From: Gammaproteobacteria bacterium
GTDB lineage: Bacteria; Pseudomonadota; Gammaproteobacteria; Xanthomonadales; Xanthomonadaceae
Length of the DNA stretch: 12,307 nucleotides
NCBI GenBank assembly: GCA_026398715.1
Contig: JAPLSI010000261.1
Span: 1 to 12,307 of the forward strand
Reading direction: 5' to 3'
Part shown: positions 1 through 7,159 of the stretch, in pieces
How the letters are laid out: every line of letters begins with the position of its first letter
Position numbering within the stretch: the first letter of the stretch is position 1
Translations under genes and position numbers: made by a program
The notes under the pieces: generated by a model
Seen by the model: the letters and a program-made list of their open reading frames with translations, nothing else
Told to the model about the DNA's origin: nothing
Databases searched by the model: none

Positions 1-1
1 G

Positions 2-703
2 GACGTGGTGCTGCTGCTGTCCAACTCGGGCGAGTCCGAGGAAATCATGACCATCGTCCCGGCGCTGAAGCGCCAGGGCAACCGCATCATCGCCATGACC
101 GGCCGCCCGGAATCGCGCCTGGCGGTCCTGTCGGACGTGCACCTGGACGTCAGCGTGCCCGAGGAAGCCTGTCCGCTGGGGCTGGCGCCCACATCCAGCA
201 CCACCGCCTGCCTGGTGATGGGCGATGCGCTGGCGGTGGCCCTGCTCGAGGCGCGCGGTTTCACTGCCGACGATTTCGCCCGCTCGCATCCCGCCGGTAG
301 CCTGGGCCGTCGCCTGTTGCTGCACATCAGCGACGTGATGCATGGCGGCCAGGACGTTCCGCGCGTCGGTGAAAACGCCACCGCCAGCGAAGCCCTGGTC
401 GAGATGAGCCGCAAACGCCTGGGCATGACTGCCGTGGTCGACGACGCCGGTCGCCTGCTGGGCATATTCACCGACGGCGATTTGCGTCGCGCCCTGGACG
501 ACGCGCAGATGGACCTGCGCACGGTACCGGTGAAGACGCTGATGGCGCATTCGCCCAAGACCATCGGCGCCCACCAGTTGGCGGTCGAAGCCGCGCACCT
601 GATGGAAGCGCACAAGATCAACGCCCTGGTGGTGGTGGATGATGAACGCCGGGTGGTTGGCGCGCTGAACATCCACGACCATTTGCGCGCCCGGGTGGTC
701 TGA
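2..703 (+). CDS. kdsD: Arabinose-5-phosphate isomerase KdsD (5' end truncated by the window)
   Basis: Cytosolic isomerase that converts D-ribulose 5-phosphate to D-arabinose 5-phosphate, the first step of KDO synthesis for lipopolysaccharide. About 233 C-terminal residues are visible; E. coli KdsD has 328, so roughly the first 95, including the start codon and the active-site lysine, lie upstream. The visible part opens in the SIS sugar-isomerase domain with SNSGESEE, then VPEEACPLGLAPTSSTTA and SHPAGSLGRRLL. By alignment from memory with E. coli KdsD, the second Glu of GESEE, the Glu before ACPLG and the His of SHPAG match catalytic Glu111, Glu152 and His193. A CBS-domain pair follows (DVMHGG and GIFTDGDLRRAL, then TLMAHSPKT and the end), as in full-length KdsD. 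kdsC begins 6 bases after the stop, so the two KDO genes are probably cotranscribed. Confidence 0.96.
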   Translation, partial: DVVLLLSNSGESEEIMTIVPALKRQGNRIIAMTGRPESRLAVLSDVHLDVSVPEEACPLGLAPTSSTTACLVMGDALAVALLEARGFTADDFARSHPAGSLGRRLLLHISDVMHGGQDVPRVGENATASEALVEMSRKRLGMTAVVDDAGRLLGIFTDGDLRRALDDAQMDLRTVPVKTLMAHSPKTIGAHQLAVEAAHLMEAHKINALVVVDDERRVVGALNIHDHLRARVV

Positions 704-709
704 ATCCGC

Positions 710-1273
710 ATGAGCGACACGCCTGAATTGATTACCGACCCGATTCCCGACGCCGTGCGCGATCGCGCGCGCGGCATCCGCCTCGTCGCCTTCGACGTGG
801 ACGGCACGCTGACCGACGGCCGCCTGTGGTTCGACCACGAAGGCAACGAGATGAAGGCTTACCACGTCGAGGATGGCCTCGGCCTGCGCCTGCTGATGGA
901 CAGCGGCATCGCCGTCGCCCTGATCACCGCGCGCGAAAGCGCCTCGGTGAAGGCGCGTGCGCGCGACCTGCGCATCGACCACGTCTTCACTGCGGTCAAG
1001 GACAAGCTCGCCTGCCTGGTCGCCCTGTGCAAGCAGCTGGACATCGAACTGTCGCAGGTCGCCTACATGGGCGACGACCTCGCCGACCTGCCGATCTTTC
1101 CCTACGCCGGTTTGGCGGTCGCGCCGGCCAACGTGCATCCCTGGGTGCGCGACCGCGTGCACTGGATCACCACCCGGTCCGGCGGCGAAGGCGCCGCGCG
1201 CGATCTGTGCGACCTGGTGCTGGAAGCCGGCGGCCATCGCGAAGCCATTCTTTCCAGGTTCCTCGGCCGATGA
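710..1273 (+). CDS. kdsC: 3-deoxy-D-manno-octulosonate 8-phosphate phosphatase KdsC
   Basis: HAD-superfamily phosphatase that removes phosphate from KDO-8-phosphate to give KDO, acting as a soluble homotetramer in the same pathway as KdsD. It has 187 residues, matching the family (E. coli 188). HAD motif I is FDVDGTLTDG, with nucleophile and acid/base aspartates at residues 29 and 31. Motif II is LITARES, a motif III lysine lies in AVKDKL, and motif IV is YMGDDLADLP. There is no cap-domain insertion, which is typical of the KdsC (C0-type) subfamily. The ATG is the first in-frame start that leaves an N-terminal lead of normal length. I see no Shine-Dalgarno sequence, and the gene may rely on coupling to kdsD, 6 bases upstream. 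The stop overlaps the lptC start in an ATGA. Confidence 0.97.
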   Translation: MSDTPELITDPIPDAVRDRARGIRLVAFDVDGTLTDGRLWFDHEGNEMKAYHVEDGLGLRLLMDSGIAVALITARESASVKARARDLRIDHVFTAVKDKLACLVALCKQLDIELSQVAYMGDDLADLPIFPYAGLAVAPANVHPWVRDRVHWITTRSGGEGAARDLCDLVLEAGGHREAILSRFLGR

Positions 1274-1833
1274 GGAAGCGCAGCATCGCCGCCGCCACCC
1301 TGCTGGCCGTCGCCGTGTCCGGCGGCCTGGCTGTGTGGCAATTGCGGCCCCAGGCACCGCCGCCCAAGCCCAGCCCGGCGCGTTCGGACTACATCCTCGA
1401 AAACTTCGAACTGACCGCGCTCGATGAAGACGGCAAGGAATCCTTTTCCGTGCAGGCGCCGCGGCTGGAGCGCGATCCCAGGGGCAAGAGCCTGACCCTG
1501 ACGCTGCCGCGCTTCTCCTTCCCCGATGAGGAAGAAGGACGCTGGCTGGCCACGTCGAATTCGGCCTGGGTGGCCGAGAAGGGCGTCGAGGTCCGGCTGA
1601 TCGACAAGGTCGAGATGATCGGCCCGCCCACGCCGCTGGGCGACCGGACCCGCTTCAACACCGAACACCTGCAGATTTTCCCGAAGCAAGACCTCGCCCT
1701 CAGCCAGGATCTCGTGACCGTCAGCCGGGCCGACTCTATACTGCGGGGCACCGGGTTGCGTGCCGACATGAAAACCCACCACATCCAGTTGCTTGCCAAT
1801 GTCAAAGGACGCTATGCGCCTCCCAGCCCTTAG
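1270..1833 (+). CDS. lptC: LPS export ABC transporter periplasmic/inner-membrane protein LptC
   Basis: Bitopic inner-membrane protein of the LptB2FGC complex. Its periplasmic beta-jellyroll receives LPS from LptFG and passes it to LptA. The product is 187 residues (E. coli 191). Residues 2-4 are basic, a single hydrophobic anchor spans about 5-24 (SIAAATLLAVAVSGGLAVWQL), a Pro/Ala-rich linker follows (about 26-38), and the rest is a soluble jellyroll-like domain starting near DYILENFELTALDEDGK. Primary sequence is poorly conserved in this family, so the call rests on anchor, length, the DYxxxNF-type start of the domain and position between kdsC and lptA. The ATG sits in an ATGA overlap with kdsC, implying translational coupling. 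A longer reading of this frame starting inside kdsC is a high-GC artefact. Confidence 0.93.
   Translation: MRKRSIAAATLLAVAVSGGLAVWQLRPQAPPPKPSPARSDYILENFELTALDEDGKESFSVQAPRLERDPRGKSLTLTLPRFSFPDEEEGRWLATSNSAWVAEKGVEVRLIDKVEMIGPPTPLGDRTRFNTEHLQIFPKQDLALSQDLVTVSRADSILRGTGLRADMKTHHIQLLANVKGRYAPPSP
1804..1809 (+). promoter_or_regulatory. Ribosome binding site that favours the ATG at 1814 for lptA
   Basis: AAAGGA lies inside the 3' end of lptC, 4 bases before the ATG at 1814. The alternative in-frame starts at 1799 (ATG) and 1793 (TTG) have no purine-rich sequence upstream. The spacing is slightly short, but this site together with the clean signal peptide from 1814 decides the start. Confidence 0.5.
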
Positions 1834-2308
1834 TTCACTACTGCTCGTCGCCTTGCTGCCGCTTGGCGCCCAGGCCAAGACCACCGACCGCAACGCCCCG
1901 ATGGACATCGAGGCCGACCGCACCGACGCCATGCTCGGCGACGACAGCGAATCCGTGCTTACCGGCAGCGTGAAGATCACGCAGGGGTCGCTGGAAGTGA
2001 ACGCCGATCGCGCGGTCATCCATCGCAAGGCCGGCGACATCAGCCAGGTCGTGCTGACCGGCACTCCGGCCACGCTCAAGCAGGTCGCCGACAACGGCGA
2101 ACCGATGAATGCCCGCGCCACGCAGATCGTCTACACGCTGACCAGCGACCTGGTCGTACTGACCGGCGGCGTGGTCATCGAGCAACCGCGCGGCACCTTG
2201 CGCGGCGAAACCATCAAGTACGACCTGAAATCCGGTCGCCTCGACGGCGGCGGCGACGGCAAGCGCGTACAGATGCGGATCATGCCGAAGACGGCCGGCG
2301 CCAAATAA
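1814..2308 (+). CDS. lptA: LPS transport periplasmic bridge protein LptA
   Basis: Periplasmic protein whose beta-jellyroll units stack to bridge LptC to LptD and carry LPS across the periplasm. The 164-residue product has a Sec signal peptide ([21 protein letters not shown], cleavage predicted after AQA at about residue 21). An OstA/LptA domain follows: [23 protein letters not shown] near the start of the mature protein, then repeated strands such as [21 protein letters not shown] and [25 protein letters not shown]. It is somewhat shorter than E. coli LptA (185). The start at 1814 overlaps lptC by 20 bases; starting at 1799 would add MSKDA to the n-region and cannot be fully excluded. The TAA stop overlaps the lptB ATG by one base (TAATG), a classic coupling arrangement. 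Confidence 0.95.
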   Translation: MRLPALSSLLLVALLPLGAQAKTTDRNAPMDIEADRTDAMLGDDSESVLTGSVKITQGSLEVNADRAVIHRKAGDISQVVLTGTPATLKQVADNGEPMNARATQIVYTLTSDLVVLTGGVVIEQPRGTLRGETIKYDLKSGRLDGGGDGKRVQMRIMPKTAGAK

Positions 2309-3027
2309 TGCTGTCAGCACGCGGCCTGCGCAAACGCTACAAGTCGCGCGAAGTTGTCCACGATTTCGGGCTCGACCTCAGCCCGGGCGAAGTCGTCGGC
2401 CTGCTCGGCCCCAACGGCGCGGGCAAGACCACCTGTTTCTACATGATCGTCGGCCTGGTGCCGACCGACGCCGGACAGATCGCGCTGGACGGCGAAGACA
2501 TCACCGCCCTGCCCATGCACGAGCGCGCCCGTCGCGGCATTGGCTACCTGCCGCAGGAAGCGTCGGTATTCCGCAAGCTCAGCGTCGCCGACAACCTGAT
2601 GGCGGTGCTGGAATTGCGCACCGACCTCAACGCCGCCAGCCGCAAGCGCGAAATGCAGTCGCTGCTCGATGAATTGCAGGTTTCCGACGTGGCCGGCCAG
2701 CTTGGCGCGAGCCTGTCGGGCGGCGAACGTCGCCGCGTCGAGATCGCCCGCGCCCTCGCCGCGAACCCCCGACTGATCCTGCTCGACGAACCTTTCGCCG
2801 GCGTGGACCCGATTTCGGTCGGCGAAATCCAGAAAATCGTGCGCCACCTCAAGCAACGGGGCATCGGCGTGCTGATCACCGACCACAATGTGCGGGAAAC
2901 CTTGGGCATCTGCGACCGGGCGTATATCCTCAATGCAGGAAGCGTACTGGCCCAAGGATCCCCTGAAGCCGTGCTCGCCAATCCCGATGTGCGTCGCGTC
3001 TACCTGGGCGAATCGTTCCGCCTGTAG
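2308..3027 (+). CDS. lptB: LPS export ABC transporter ATP-binding protein LptB
   Basis: Cytoplasmic ATPase subunit, acting as a dimer, that powers LPS extraction from the inner membrane with LptF, LptG and LptC. It has 239 residues (E. coli 241). All ABC motifs are present: Walker [10 protein letters not shown] at residues 34-42, Q-loop [15 protein letters not shown], signature [15 protein letters not shown], Walker [14 protein letters not shown] with the catalytic Glu, and the H-switch in ITDHNVRE. The C-terminus [12 protein letters not shown] matches the LptB-specific tail and separates it from the related branched-chain amino-acid transporter ATPases. lptF and lptG are not in the window; they usually lie elsewhere in gammaproteobacteria. 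Confidence 0.98.
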   Translation: MLSARGLRKRYKSREVVHDFGLDLSPGEVVGLLGPNGAGKTTCFYMIVGLVPTDAGQIALDGEDITALPMHERARRGIGYLPQEASVFRKLSVADNLMAVLELRTDLNAASRKREMQSLLDELQVSDVAGQLGASLSGGERRRVEIARALAANPRLILLDEPFAGVDPISVGEIQKIVRHLKQRGIGVLITDHNVRETLGICDRAYILNAGSVLAQGSPEAVLANPDVRRVYLGESFRL

Positions 3028-3063
3028 CGTTTGCGCGCCGGGTTGCGTGCCGGCAATGCCGCG

Positions 3064-4509
3064 ATGAAACCGACCCTTCAAATCCGCCTTGGGCAGTCGC
3101 TGACGCTGACGCCGCAACTGCGTCTGGCGATCCGGCTGCTGCAACTGTCGGCGGTGGAGCTCGAAGTCGAGATCAACGACGCGGTGGACAGCAATCCCCT
3201 GCTGGAACGCGAGGAAGACGAAGCCGACGCGCCCGTTTTCGAGCCCGGCCCGGCAGGCTCCGAAACGCCCGACGACGCGCCGCCCGACCTGCAGGCGGGC
3301 GAAGTCGAATCCTTCGGCGACAGCGACACCTTCGAGGACACGCCCGAATTCCGTTGGGACGAAGACCGGCCCGCGGGCAGCGGCAGTGGGTCGGAAGGCG
3401 AGGATCGCGAGGAAGGACGCGCCGCGCCGCTGGACCTGCACGAACACCTCAGCTGGCAGTTGCACCTGAGCCACCTGACCGATCGCGACGTCCTGATCGG
3501 CGAGGCCCTGATCGAGGCGATCGGCGAAGAAGGCTACCTGCAGGTGCCCTTCGAAGACATCCAGGCCGCCCTGGCGCCCGAACTGATCGTCACGCCAGCC
3601 GACATCGAGACGGTCCTGATGCGCATCCAGCGTTTCGACCCGGTGGGCGTGGGCGCGCGCAGCCTGTCCGAATGCCTGTGCGTGCAGCTGGGGATGCTCA
3701 GCGCCGACACCCCCGGCCTGGCGCTGGCGCGAACCATCGCTGCCAGCCACCTGGACGCCCTCGCCCGGCATGGCCCTGCGAAGCTGGCGACCTCGTTGCG
3801 CCAGCCGGCGGCCGACGTGGACCAGGCCGTCGCCCTGCTGCGCTCGCTCGATCCCAAGCCCGGCGCCCAGATCGGCGCCAGCGAAACCGAATTCATCGTT
3901 CCCGACGCCATCGCCTACCGCCAGGGCGGCGTATGGAAGGTGGCGACCCATGCCGGCAGCCAGCCGCGCATCGGCATCAACCGCCATTACGAGCGCCTGA
4001 TCGGCAAATCCACCCGCGAGGACGACAGCTACCTTCGCGCGCAGTTGCAGGAAGCGCGCTGGCTGATCAAGAGCCTGGAAACCCGCGCCGACACCCTGTT
4101 GCGGGTCGCCCGTTCCATCGTCCGCCAGCAGAGCGGCTTCCTGGAACACGGGGCCCAGGCGATGCGGCCGCTGACCCTGCGCGAAGTCGCCGAGGAACTG
4201 GGCCTGCATGAATCGACCATCTCGCGCGCCACCACGCGCAAGTACCTGCGCACGCCCCGCGGCACCTTCGAATTCAAGTACTTCTTCAGCTCCGGCATCA
4301 CCACCGACAGCGGCGGCGGCGCCTCCGCCACGGCCATCCAGGCCATGCTGCGGGGACTGATCGACAAGGAGAACCCGCGTTCACCTCTTTCAGACGCAAA
4401 ACTTGCGCAAAAACTGAAAACGGAGGGCATCCCCGTGGCCCGGCGAACTGTGGCAAAGTACAGGGAAGCGATGAATATCCCCTCATCCACCGAGCGGCAA
4501 AGACTTTAG
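3064..4509 (+). CDS. rpoN: RNA polymerase sigma-54 factor RpoN
   Basis: Alternative sigma factor that directs RNA polymerase to -24/-12 promoters and needs AAA+ enhancer-binding proteins to open them. The product from ATG 3064 is 481 residues (E. coli 477). Region I (about 1-48) is the activator-response region, with LGQSLTLTPQLRLAIRLLQLS. Region II (about 49-130) is long, acidic and Ser/Gly/Pro-rich. The core-binding domain follows (about 135-320). A helix-turn-helix lies near 372-395 (REVAEELGLHESTISRATTRKY), and the diagnostic RpoN box ARRTVAKYRE is at 459-468. The frame stays open to a TTG at 3031, but the MKPTLQIRLGQ start is the family's usual N-terminus. No clear Shine-Dalgarno sequence is visible; lptB ends 36 bases upstream. 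Linkage to lptB and hpf is conserved across many proteobacteria. Confidence 0.97.
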   Translation: MKPTLQIRLGQSLTLTPQLRLAIRLLQLSAVELEVEINDAVDSNPLLEREEDEADAPVFEPGPAGSETPDDAPPDLQAGEVESFGDSDTFEDTPEFRWDEDRPAGSGSGSEGEDREEGRAAPLDLHEHLSWQLHLSHLTDRDVLIGEALIEAIGEEGYLQVPFEDIQAALAPELIVTPADIETVLMRIQRFDPVGVGARSLSECLCVQLGMLSADTPGLALARTIAASHLDALARHGPAKLATSLRQPAADVDQAVALLRSLDPKPGAQIGASETEFIVPDAIAYRQGGVWKVATHAGSQPRIGINRHYERLIGKSTREDDSYLRAQLQEARWLIKSLETRADTLLRVARSIVRQQSGFLEHGAQAMRPLTLREVAEELGLHESTISRATTRKYLRTPRGTFEFKYFFSSGITTDSGGGASATAIQAMLRGLIDKENPRSPLSDAKLAQKLKTEGIPVARRTVAKYREAMNIPSSTERQRL

Positions 4510-4636
4510 GAGGCCCGCTGCGAATCCCGCCGGGCGCACCGCACGCCCCCGGGGCAAACCCCACGCCAATCCCCTCCGTCGCAGGCATCGCCCGGCGCGA
4601 CCGGACTGGAAAACGAAATGAAGACAGGAGTAAGCC
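4510..4636 (+). other. rpoN-hpf intergenic region
   Basis: These 127 bases hold a weak hairpin candidate (GGGCG at 4532-4536 pairing with CGCCC at 4544-4548 across a 7-base loop) with no T-tract, so it is not a convincing terminator. A good Shine-Dalgarno sequence for hpf (AGGAG at 4626-4630) sits 6 bases before the ATG. I could not identify a convincing -35/-10 or -24/-12 promoter, although a separate hpf promoter here is plausible given the length of the gap. Confidence 0.4.
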
Positions 4637-4963
4637 ATGCGAATCGACATCAGCGGGCATCAGATGGAAATCACTGCGGCCTTGCGCGAATACGCGCAGG
4701 AAAAGCTGGGACGACTGGCCAAGCATTTTGAACAACATCTCGATACCCGCATGATCCTGTCGGTGGACAAGCTCGAGCACAAGGCCGAGGCCACCATCCA
4801 CACTCCCGGCAAGACGCTGTACGCGGACGCGCTCGCGCCCGACATGTACGCCGCCATCGACCTGCTGGCCGACAAGCTCGACCGACTGGTCATCAAGCAG
4901 AAAGAAAAAGTGAAGGACCACCATCGCGGCAGCTCCGCGGCGCGGTCCGACAGTTTCGGCTGA
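4637..4963 (+). CDS. hpf: Ribosome hibernation-promoting factor, short HPF/YhbH type
   Basis: Small ribosome-binding protein expected to occupy the decoding region of the 30S subunit in stationary phase, stabilising inactive 70S or 100S ribosomes. The product has 108 residues with the S30AE/HPF fold: MRIDISGHQMEITAALREYAQEKLGRLAKHF at the N-terminus (strand then helix), a central beta region (ILSVDKLEHKAEATIHTPGKTLYADA), and a second helix, MYAAIDLLADKLDRLVIKQKEKVKDHH. It lacks the extra C-terminal dimerisation domain of long HPF. The length lies between E. coli HPF (95) and RaiA/YfiA (113). Position after rpoN matches E. coli yhbH (hpf). AGGAG 6 bases before the ATG supports the start. Confidence 0.95.
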   Translation: MRIDISGHQMEITAALREYAQEKLGRLAKHFEQHLDTRMILSVDKLEHKAEATIHTPGKTLYADALAPDMYAAIDLLADKLDRLVIKQKEKVKDHHRGSSAARSDSFG

Positions 4964-4981
4964 CCAACCCCACCCTTCCCG

Positions 4982-5938
4982 ATGCGAAACCGGATCAGCG
5001 CCCGCGAACTGTTCGACCAGCTGCACGAACGCCTCGCGCTGCGCTGGCTCACAGCGGGACAACGCGGTGGCGAACGAACGCTGGAACGCGGCGAGCAACT
5101 GACACGCCGGCCCTCGTTGGCCGGCTATCTCAACGTCATCCATCCCAACAAGGTCCAGATCATCGGCGCCGCCGAACTCGCGTGGCTCGACACGCTGGAC
5201 GCGCGCCAGCGCTGGGAAACGCTGGAAAAGATCATGGGCTTCGACCCCATGGCGCTGGTCATCAGCCAGAACCAGGGCTGCCCGCAGGACCTGCGCAGCA
5301 TCGCCGAGGAAACCAATACCGCCTTGTGGGTATCAAGCCGGCGCGGTTATGAACTGCTGAACCTGCTGCAGTACCACATGGCGCTGGCGCTCGCCCCGCG
5401 CATCAGCCTGCACGGCGTGTTCATGGAAATCTTCTCGATCGGCGTGCTGGTCACCGGCGAATCGGGTGTCGGCAAGAGCGAGCTCGCGCTGGAGCTCATC
5501 TCGCGCGGGCATCGCCTGGTCGCCGACGACGCGCCGGAGTTCACCCAGATCGCGCCGGACGTGCTCGACGGCACCTGCCCGGAAATGCTGCAGGACATGC
5601 TCGAGGTCCGCGGCCTGGGCGTCATGAACATCCGCCAGATGTTCGGCGACACCGCCGTGAAGCGGAACAAGTACCTGCGCCTGATCGTGCAATTGGTGAA
5701 GGCCCCCGACGGCGGCGGCGATCCCATGTCGCGGCTCACCGGCGAATCGCCCGCGCCCGCACGCGTGCTCGACCTGGAAGTACCCGTCTTCCAGTTGCCG
5801 GTCGCGGCAGGCCGCAACCTGGCCGTGCTGACCGAAGCCGCCGTTCGCCTGCACATGCTGCGCGCGAAGGGGCTCGATCCCGCTGCCGCCTTCCTGGCCC
5901 GGCACGCCACCCTGCTGTCGCTAAGCCAGGAATCGTAG
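4982..5938 (+). CDS. hprK: HPr kinase/phosphorylase HprK
   Basis: Bifunctional enzyme that phosphorylates HPr on Ser46 using ATP or pyrophosphate and can reverse the reaction by phosphorolysis. It has 318 residues, normal for the family. The N-terminal domain (about 1-135) includes [21 protein letters not shown]. The catalytic domain carries His144 in LHGVFMEI, P-loop GESGVGKS at 159-166, the Asp pair in [11 protein letters not shown] (182-183), and the family signature [16 protein letters not shown]. All hallmark residues are intact, so it should be active. The ATG has no obvious Shine-Dalgarno sequence. It lies 18 bases after the hpf stop, in the same frame. Its substrate is presumably the HPr encoded two genes downstream. 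hprK occupies the place of E. coli ptsN, which is also my recollection of the xanthomonad arrangement. Confidence 0.97.
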   Translation: MRNRISARELFDQLHERLALRWLTAGQRGGERTLERGEQLTRRPSLAGYLNVIHPNKVQIIGAAELAWLDTLDARQRWETLEKIMGFDPMALVISQNQGCPQDLRSIAEETNTALWVSSRRGYELLNLLQYHMALALAPRISLHGVFMEIFSIGVLVTGESGVGKSELALELISRGHRLVADDAPEFTQIAPDVLDGTCPEMLQDMLEVRGLGVMNIRQMFGDTAVKRNKYLRLIVQLVKAPDGGGDPMSRLTGESPAPARVLDLEVPVFQLPVAAGRNLAVLTEAAVRLHMLRAKGLDPAAAFLARHATLLSLSQES

Positions 5939-5945
5939 GCCCGGC

Positions 5946-6821
5946 ATGAGTGCGAACCCCCGCCCCACCCTCATCATCGTCAGCGGCCTGTCCGGCTCGG
6001 GCAAGAGCGTCGCGCTGCGAACGCTGGAAGACCGCGACTACTACTGCGTGGACAACCTGCCTGCGGAGCTGCTGACCTCGTTCGTGCAGAGCATGGCCGC
6101 CGCCGAGTCGCCGCGCGCGAAGCTGGCGGTGGGCATCGACGTGCGCAACGTCGCCTCCGACCTGTCCCGCATCGGCGAATGGTTGTCGGCGGTGGCCGCG
6201 CTGGGCTACGACCATCGCCTGGTGTTCTTCGACACCAGCGACGAAGTGCTGGTGAAGCGCTATTCCGAAACGCGCAGGCGGCATCCGCTGTCGCACCAGG
6301 GCATGCCGCTGTCGGACGCCATCGCGCTGGAACGCGAGCGCCTGCGCCCCTTGCGCGCGTTGGCCGATTTCATCATCGACACCAGCCAGACCAACGTCCA
6401 CCAGTTGCGCAAGGCCGTGCTCGGCCAACTGGAACCGGGCCTTGCGCCCCGTGTGTCGCTGCTGTTCGAATCCTTCGCCTACAAGAACGGCGTGCCCGGC
6501 GACGCCGATTTCGTATTCGATGCGCGCTGCCTGCCCAACCCGCATTGGGACCCGAAGCTGCGGCCCTTGTCCGGCCGCGACGCCGCAGTACGTGATTATC
6601 TGGACGGACAGGAAACCGTCCGCGAATTTGCAGGCCAGGTGTCTTCGTTCCTCGACACGTGGCTGCCGCGATTCGAGTCGGAAACGCGCAGCTACCTTAC
6701 CGTCGCCTTCGGCTGCACCGGCGGACGGCATCGGTCGGTGTACCTGGCGGAAAAGCTGGCACAGCATTTCCGCGAACGTGATCGCGAAGAAGTACTGACC
6801 CACCACCGGGAACTGGAATAA
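5946..6821 (+). CDS. rapZ: RapZ/YvcJ family nucleotide-binding regulator
   Basis: P-loop protein. In E. coli, RapZ senses glucosamine-6-phosphate and delivers the sRNA GlmZ to RNase E, tuning amino-sugar supply for the envelope; Bacillus YvcJ is a nucleotide-binding homologue. The product has 291 residues (E. coli 284). Walker A is GLSGSGKS at about 14-21, followed by [11 protein letters not shown]. The middle region has [22 protein letters not shown] and LADFIIDTS. The C-terminal domain includes [28 protein letters not shown]. The protein stops at HHRELE, without the basic KRK tail that E. coli RapZ uses to bind RNA (see findings). The ATG is 7 bases after the hprK stop, and the HPr gene starts 2 bases after its own stop, so all three genes should be cotranscribed. 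Confidence 0.96.
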   Translation: MSANPRPTLIIVSGLSGSGKSVALRTLEDRDYYCVDNLPAELLTSFVQSMAAAESPRAKLAVGIDVRNVASDLSRIGEWLSAVAALGYDHRLVFFDTSDEVLVKRYSETRRRHPLSHQGMPLSDAIALERERLRPLRALADFIIDTSQTNVHQLRKAVLGQLEPGLAPRVSLLFESFAYKNGVPGDADFVFDARCLPNPHWDPKLRPLSGRDAAVRDYLDGQETVREFAGQVSSFLDTWLPRFESETRSYLTVAFGCTGGRHRSVYLAEKLAQHFRERDREEVLTHHRELE

Positions 6822-6823
6822 CC

Positions 6824-7081
6824 ATGCTAGAACGCGACCTGCAGATCACCCACCCCCTCGGCCTGCATGCGCAAGCTTCGGCCAAGGTCGTGCAGGTGCT
6901 GACCGGGTTCCGCAGCCAGGCATTCCTGCTGGCCAAGGGTCGCGAGGTCAACGCCAAGTCCATCATGGGCGTGATGTTGCTTGCCGCCGGCCCCGGCAGC
7001 ACGGTGCGCGCCCGCATCGAAGGCGACGACGAGGCCGAGGCGATGGCCGCGCTGGCGGCTCTGTTCGAATCGGGGTTCTGA
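6824..7081 (+). CDS. ptsH: HPr-family phosphocarrier protein with Gln at position 17
   Basis: Small cytosolic HPr. Classical HPr is phosphorylated at His15 by Enzyme I and at Ser46 by HprK. It has 85 residues, the usual size. The active-site region reads LGLHAQAS: His15 is present, but the nearly invariant Arg17 (normally LHARP or LHARA) is Gln (CAA codon, 6872-6874). The Ser46 region KGREVNAKSIMGVMLLAA is canonical with Ser at residue 46, and the C-terminal half has the usual RIEGDDEAEAMAAL helix. No Enzyme I or EIIA gene follows, although xanthomonads, as I recall them, carry these around this HPr gene; mgtE comes next after 78 bases. I infer that Ser46 modification by the neighbouring HprK is the retained function and that His15 phospho-transfer may be weakened. 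npr (ptsO) would be an equally valid symbol. Confidence 0.94.
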   Translation: MLERDLQITHPLGLHAQASAKVVQVLTGFRSQAFLLAKGREVNAKSIMGVMLLAAGPGSTVRARIEGDDEAEAMAALAALFESGF

Positions 7082-7105
7082 GAAGGCCAAGCCTGCAAGT
7101 GGGGC

Positions 7106-7134
7106 TGGGCAGATGATGTCTGCGCGCCGATAAT
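7106..7134 (+). promoter_or_regulatory. Candidate sigma-70 promoter for mgtE
   Basis: TGGGCA (7106-7111, 4 of 6 matches to TTGACA) is followed after 17 bases by GATAAT (7129-7134, 5 of 6 matches to TATAAT). Transcription would start near 7141, leaving a leader of about 20 bases that contains GGAG at 7150-7153, 6 bases before the mgtE ATG. This would let mgtE be expressed independently of the upstream rpoN-HPr operon. It is a sequence match only. Confidence 0.4.
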
Positions 7135-7159
7135 GCGCGTGCCCTTCCCGGAGTAAGCC

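Noticed and set aside
826..1269. Continuous + strand frame joining an alternate kdsC frame to lptC, suggesting a fusion
   Set aside because: The part before 1270 is the out-of-frame shadow of kdsC (Arg/Pro-rich). LptC's anchor begins right after the ATG at 1270.
1751..3052. Identical 15-base sequence CCGGGTTGCGTGCCG at 1751-1765 and 3038-3052
   Set aside because: One copy encodes LptC residues, the other is in the lptB-rpoN gap. No symmetry or third copy; chance is plausible in GC-rich DNA.
2314..4209. A 631-codon open frame on the - strand opposite lptB and rpoN
   Set aside because: Antisense to two genes with unmistakable motifs. Long antisense frames are expected at this GC content, and the translation is low-complexity and matches no family I know.
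4532..4548. Hairpin after rpoN as a terminator
   Set aside because: The stem is only 5 bp with a 7-base loop and no T-tract, and the surrounding GC-rich sequence allows several equally weak pairings.
5736..6806. A 356-codon - strand frame opposite hprK and rapZ
   Set aside because: Shadow of coding sequence with clear Walker motifs on the + strand; no recognisable domain in the antisense product.
7082..7159. Mg2+ riboswitch upstream of mgtE
   Set aside because: Only 78 bases are available, with about 20 after the predicted promoter, too short for a known Mg2+-sensing leader.
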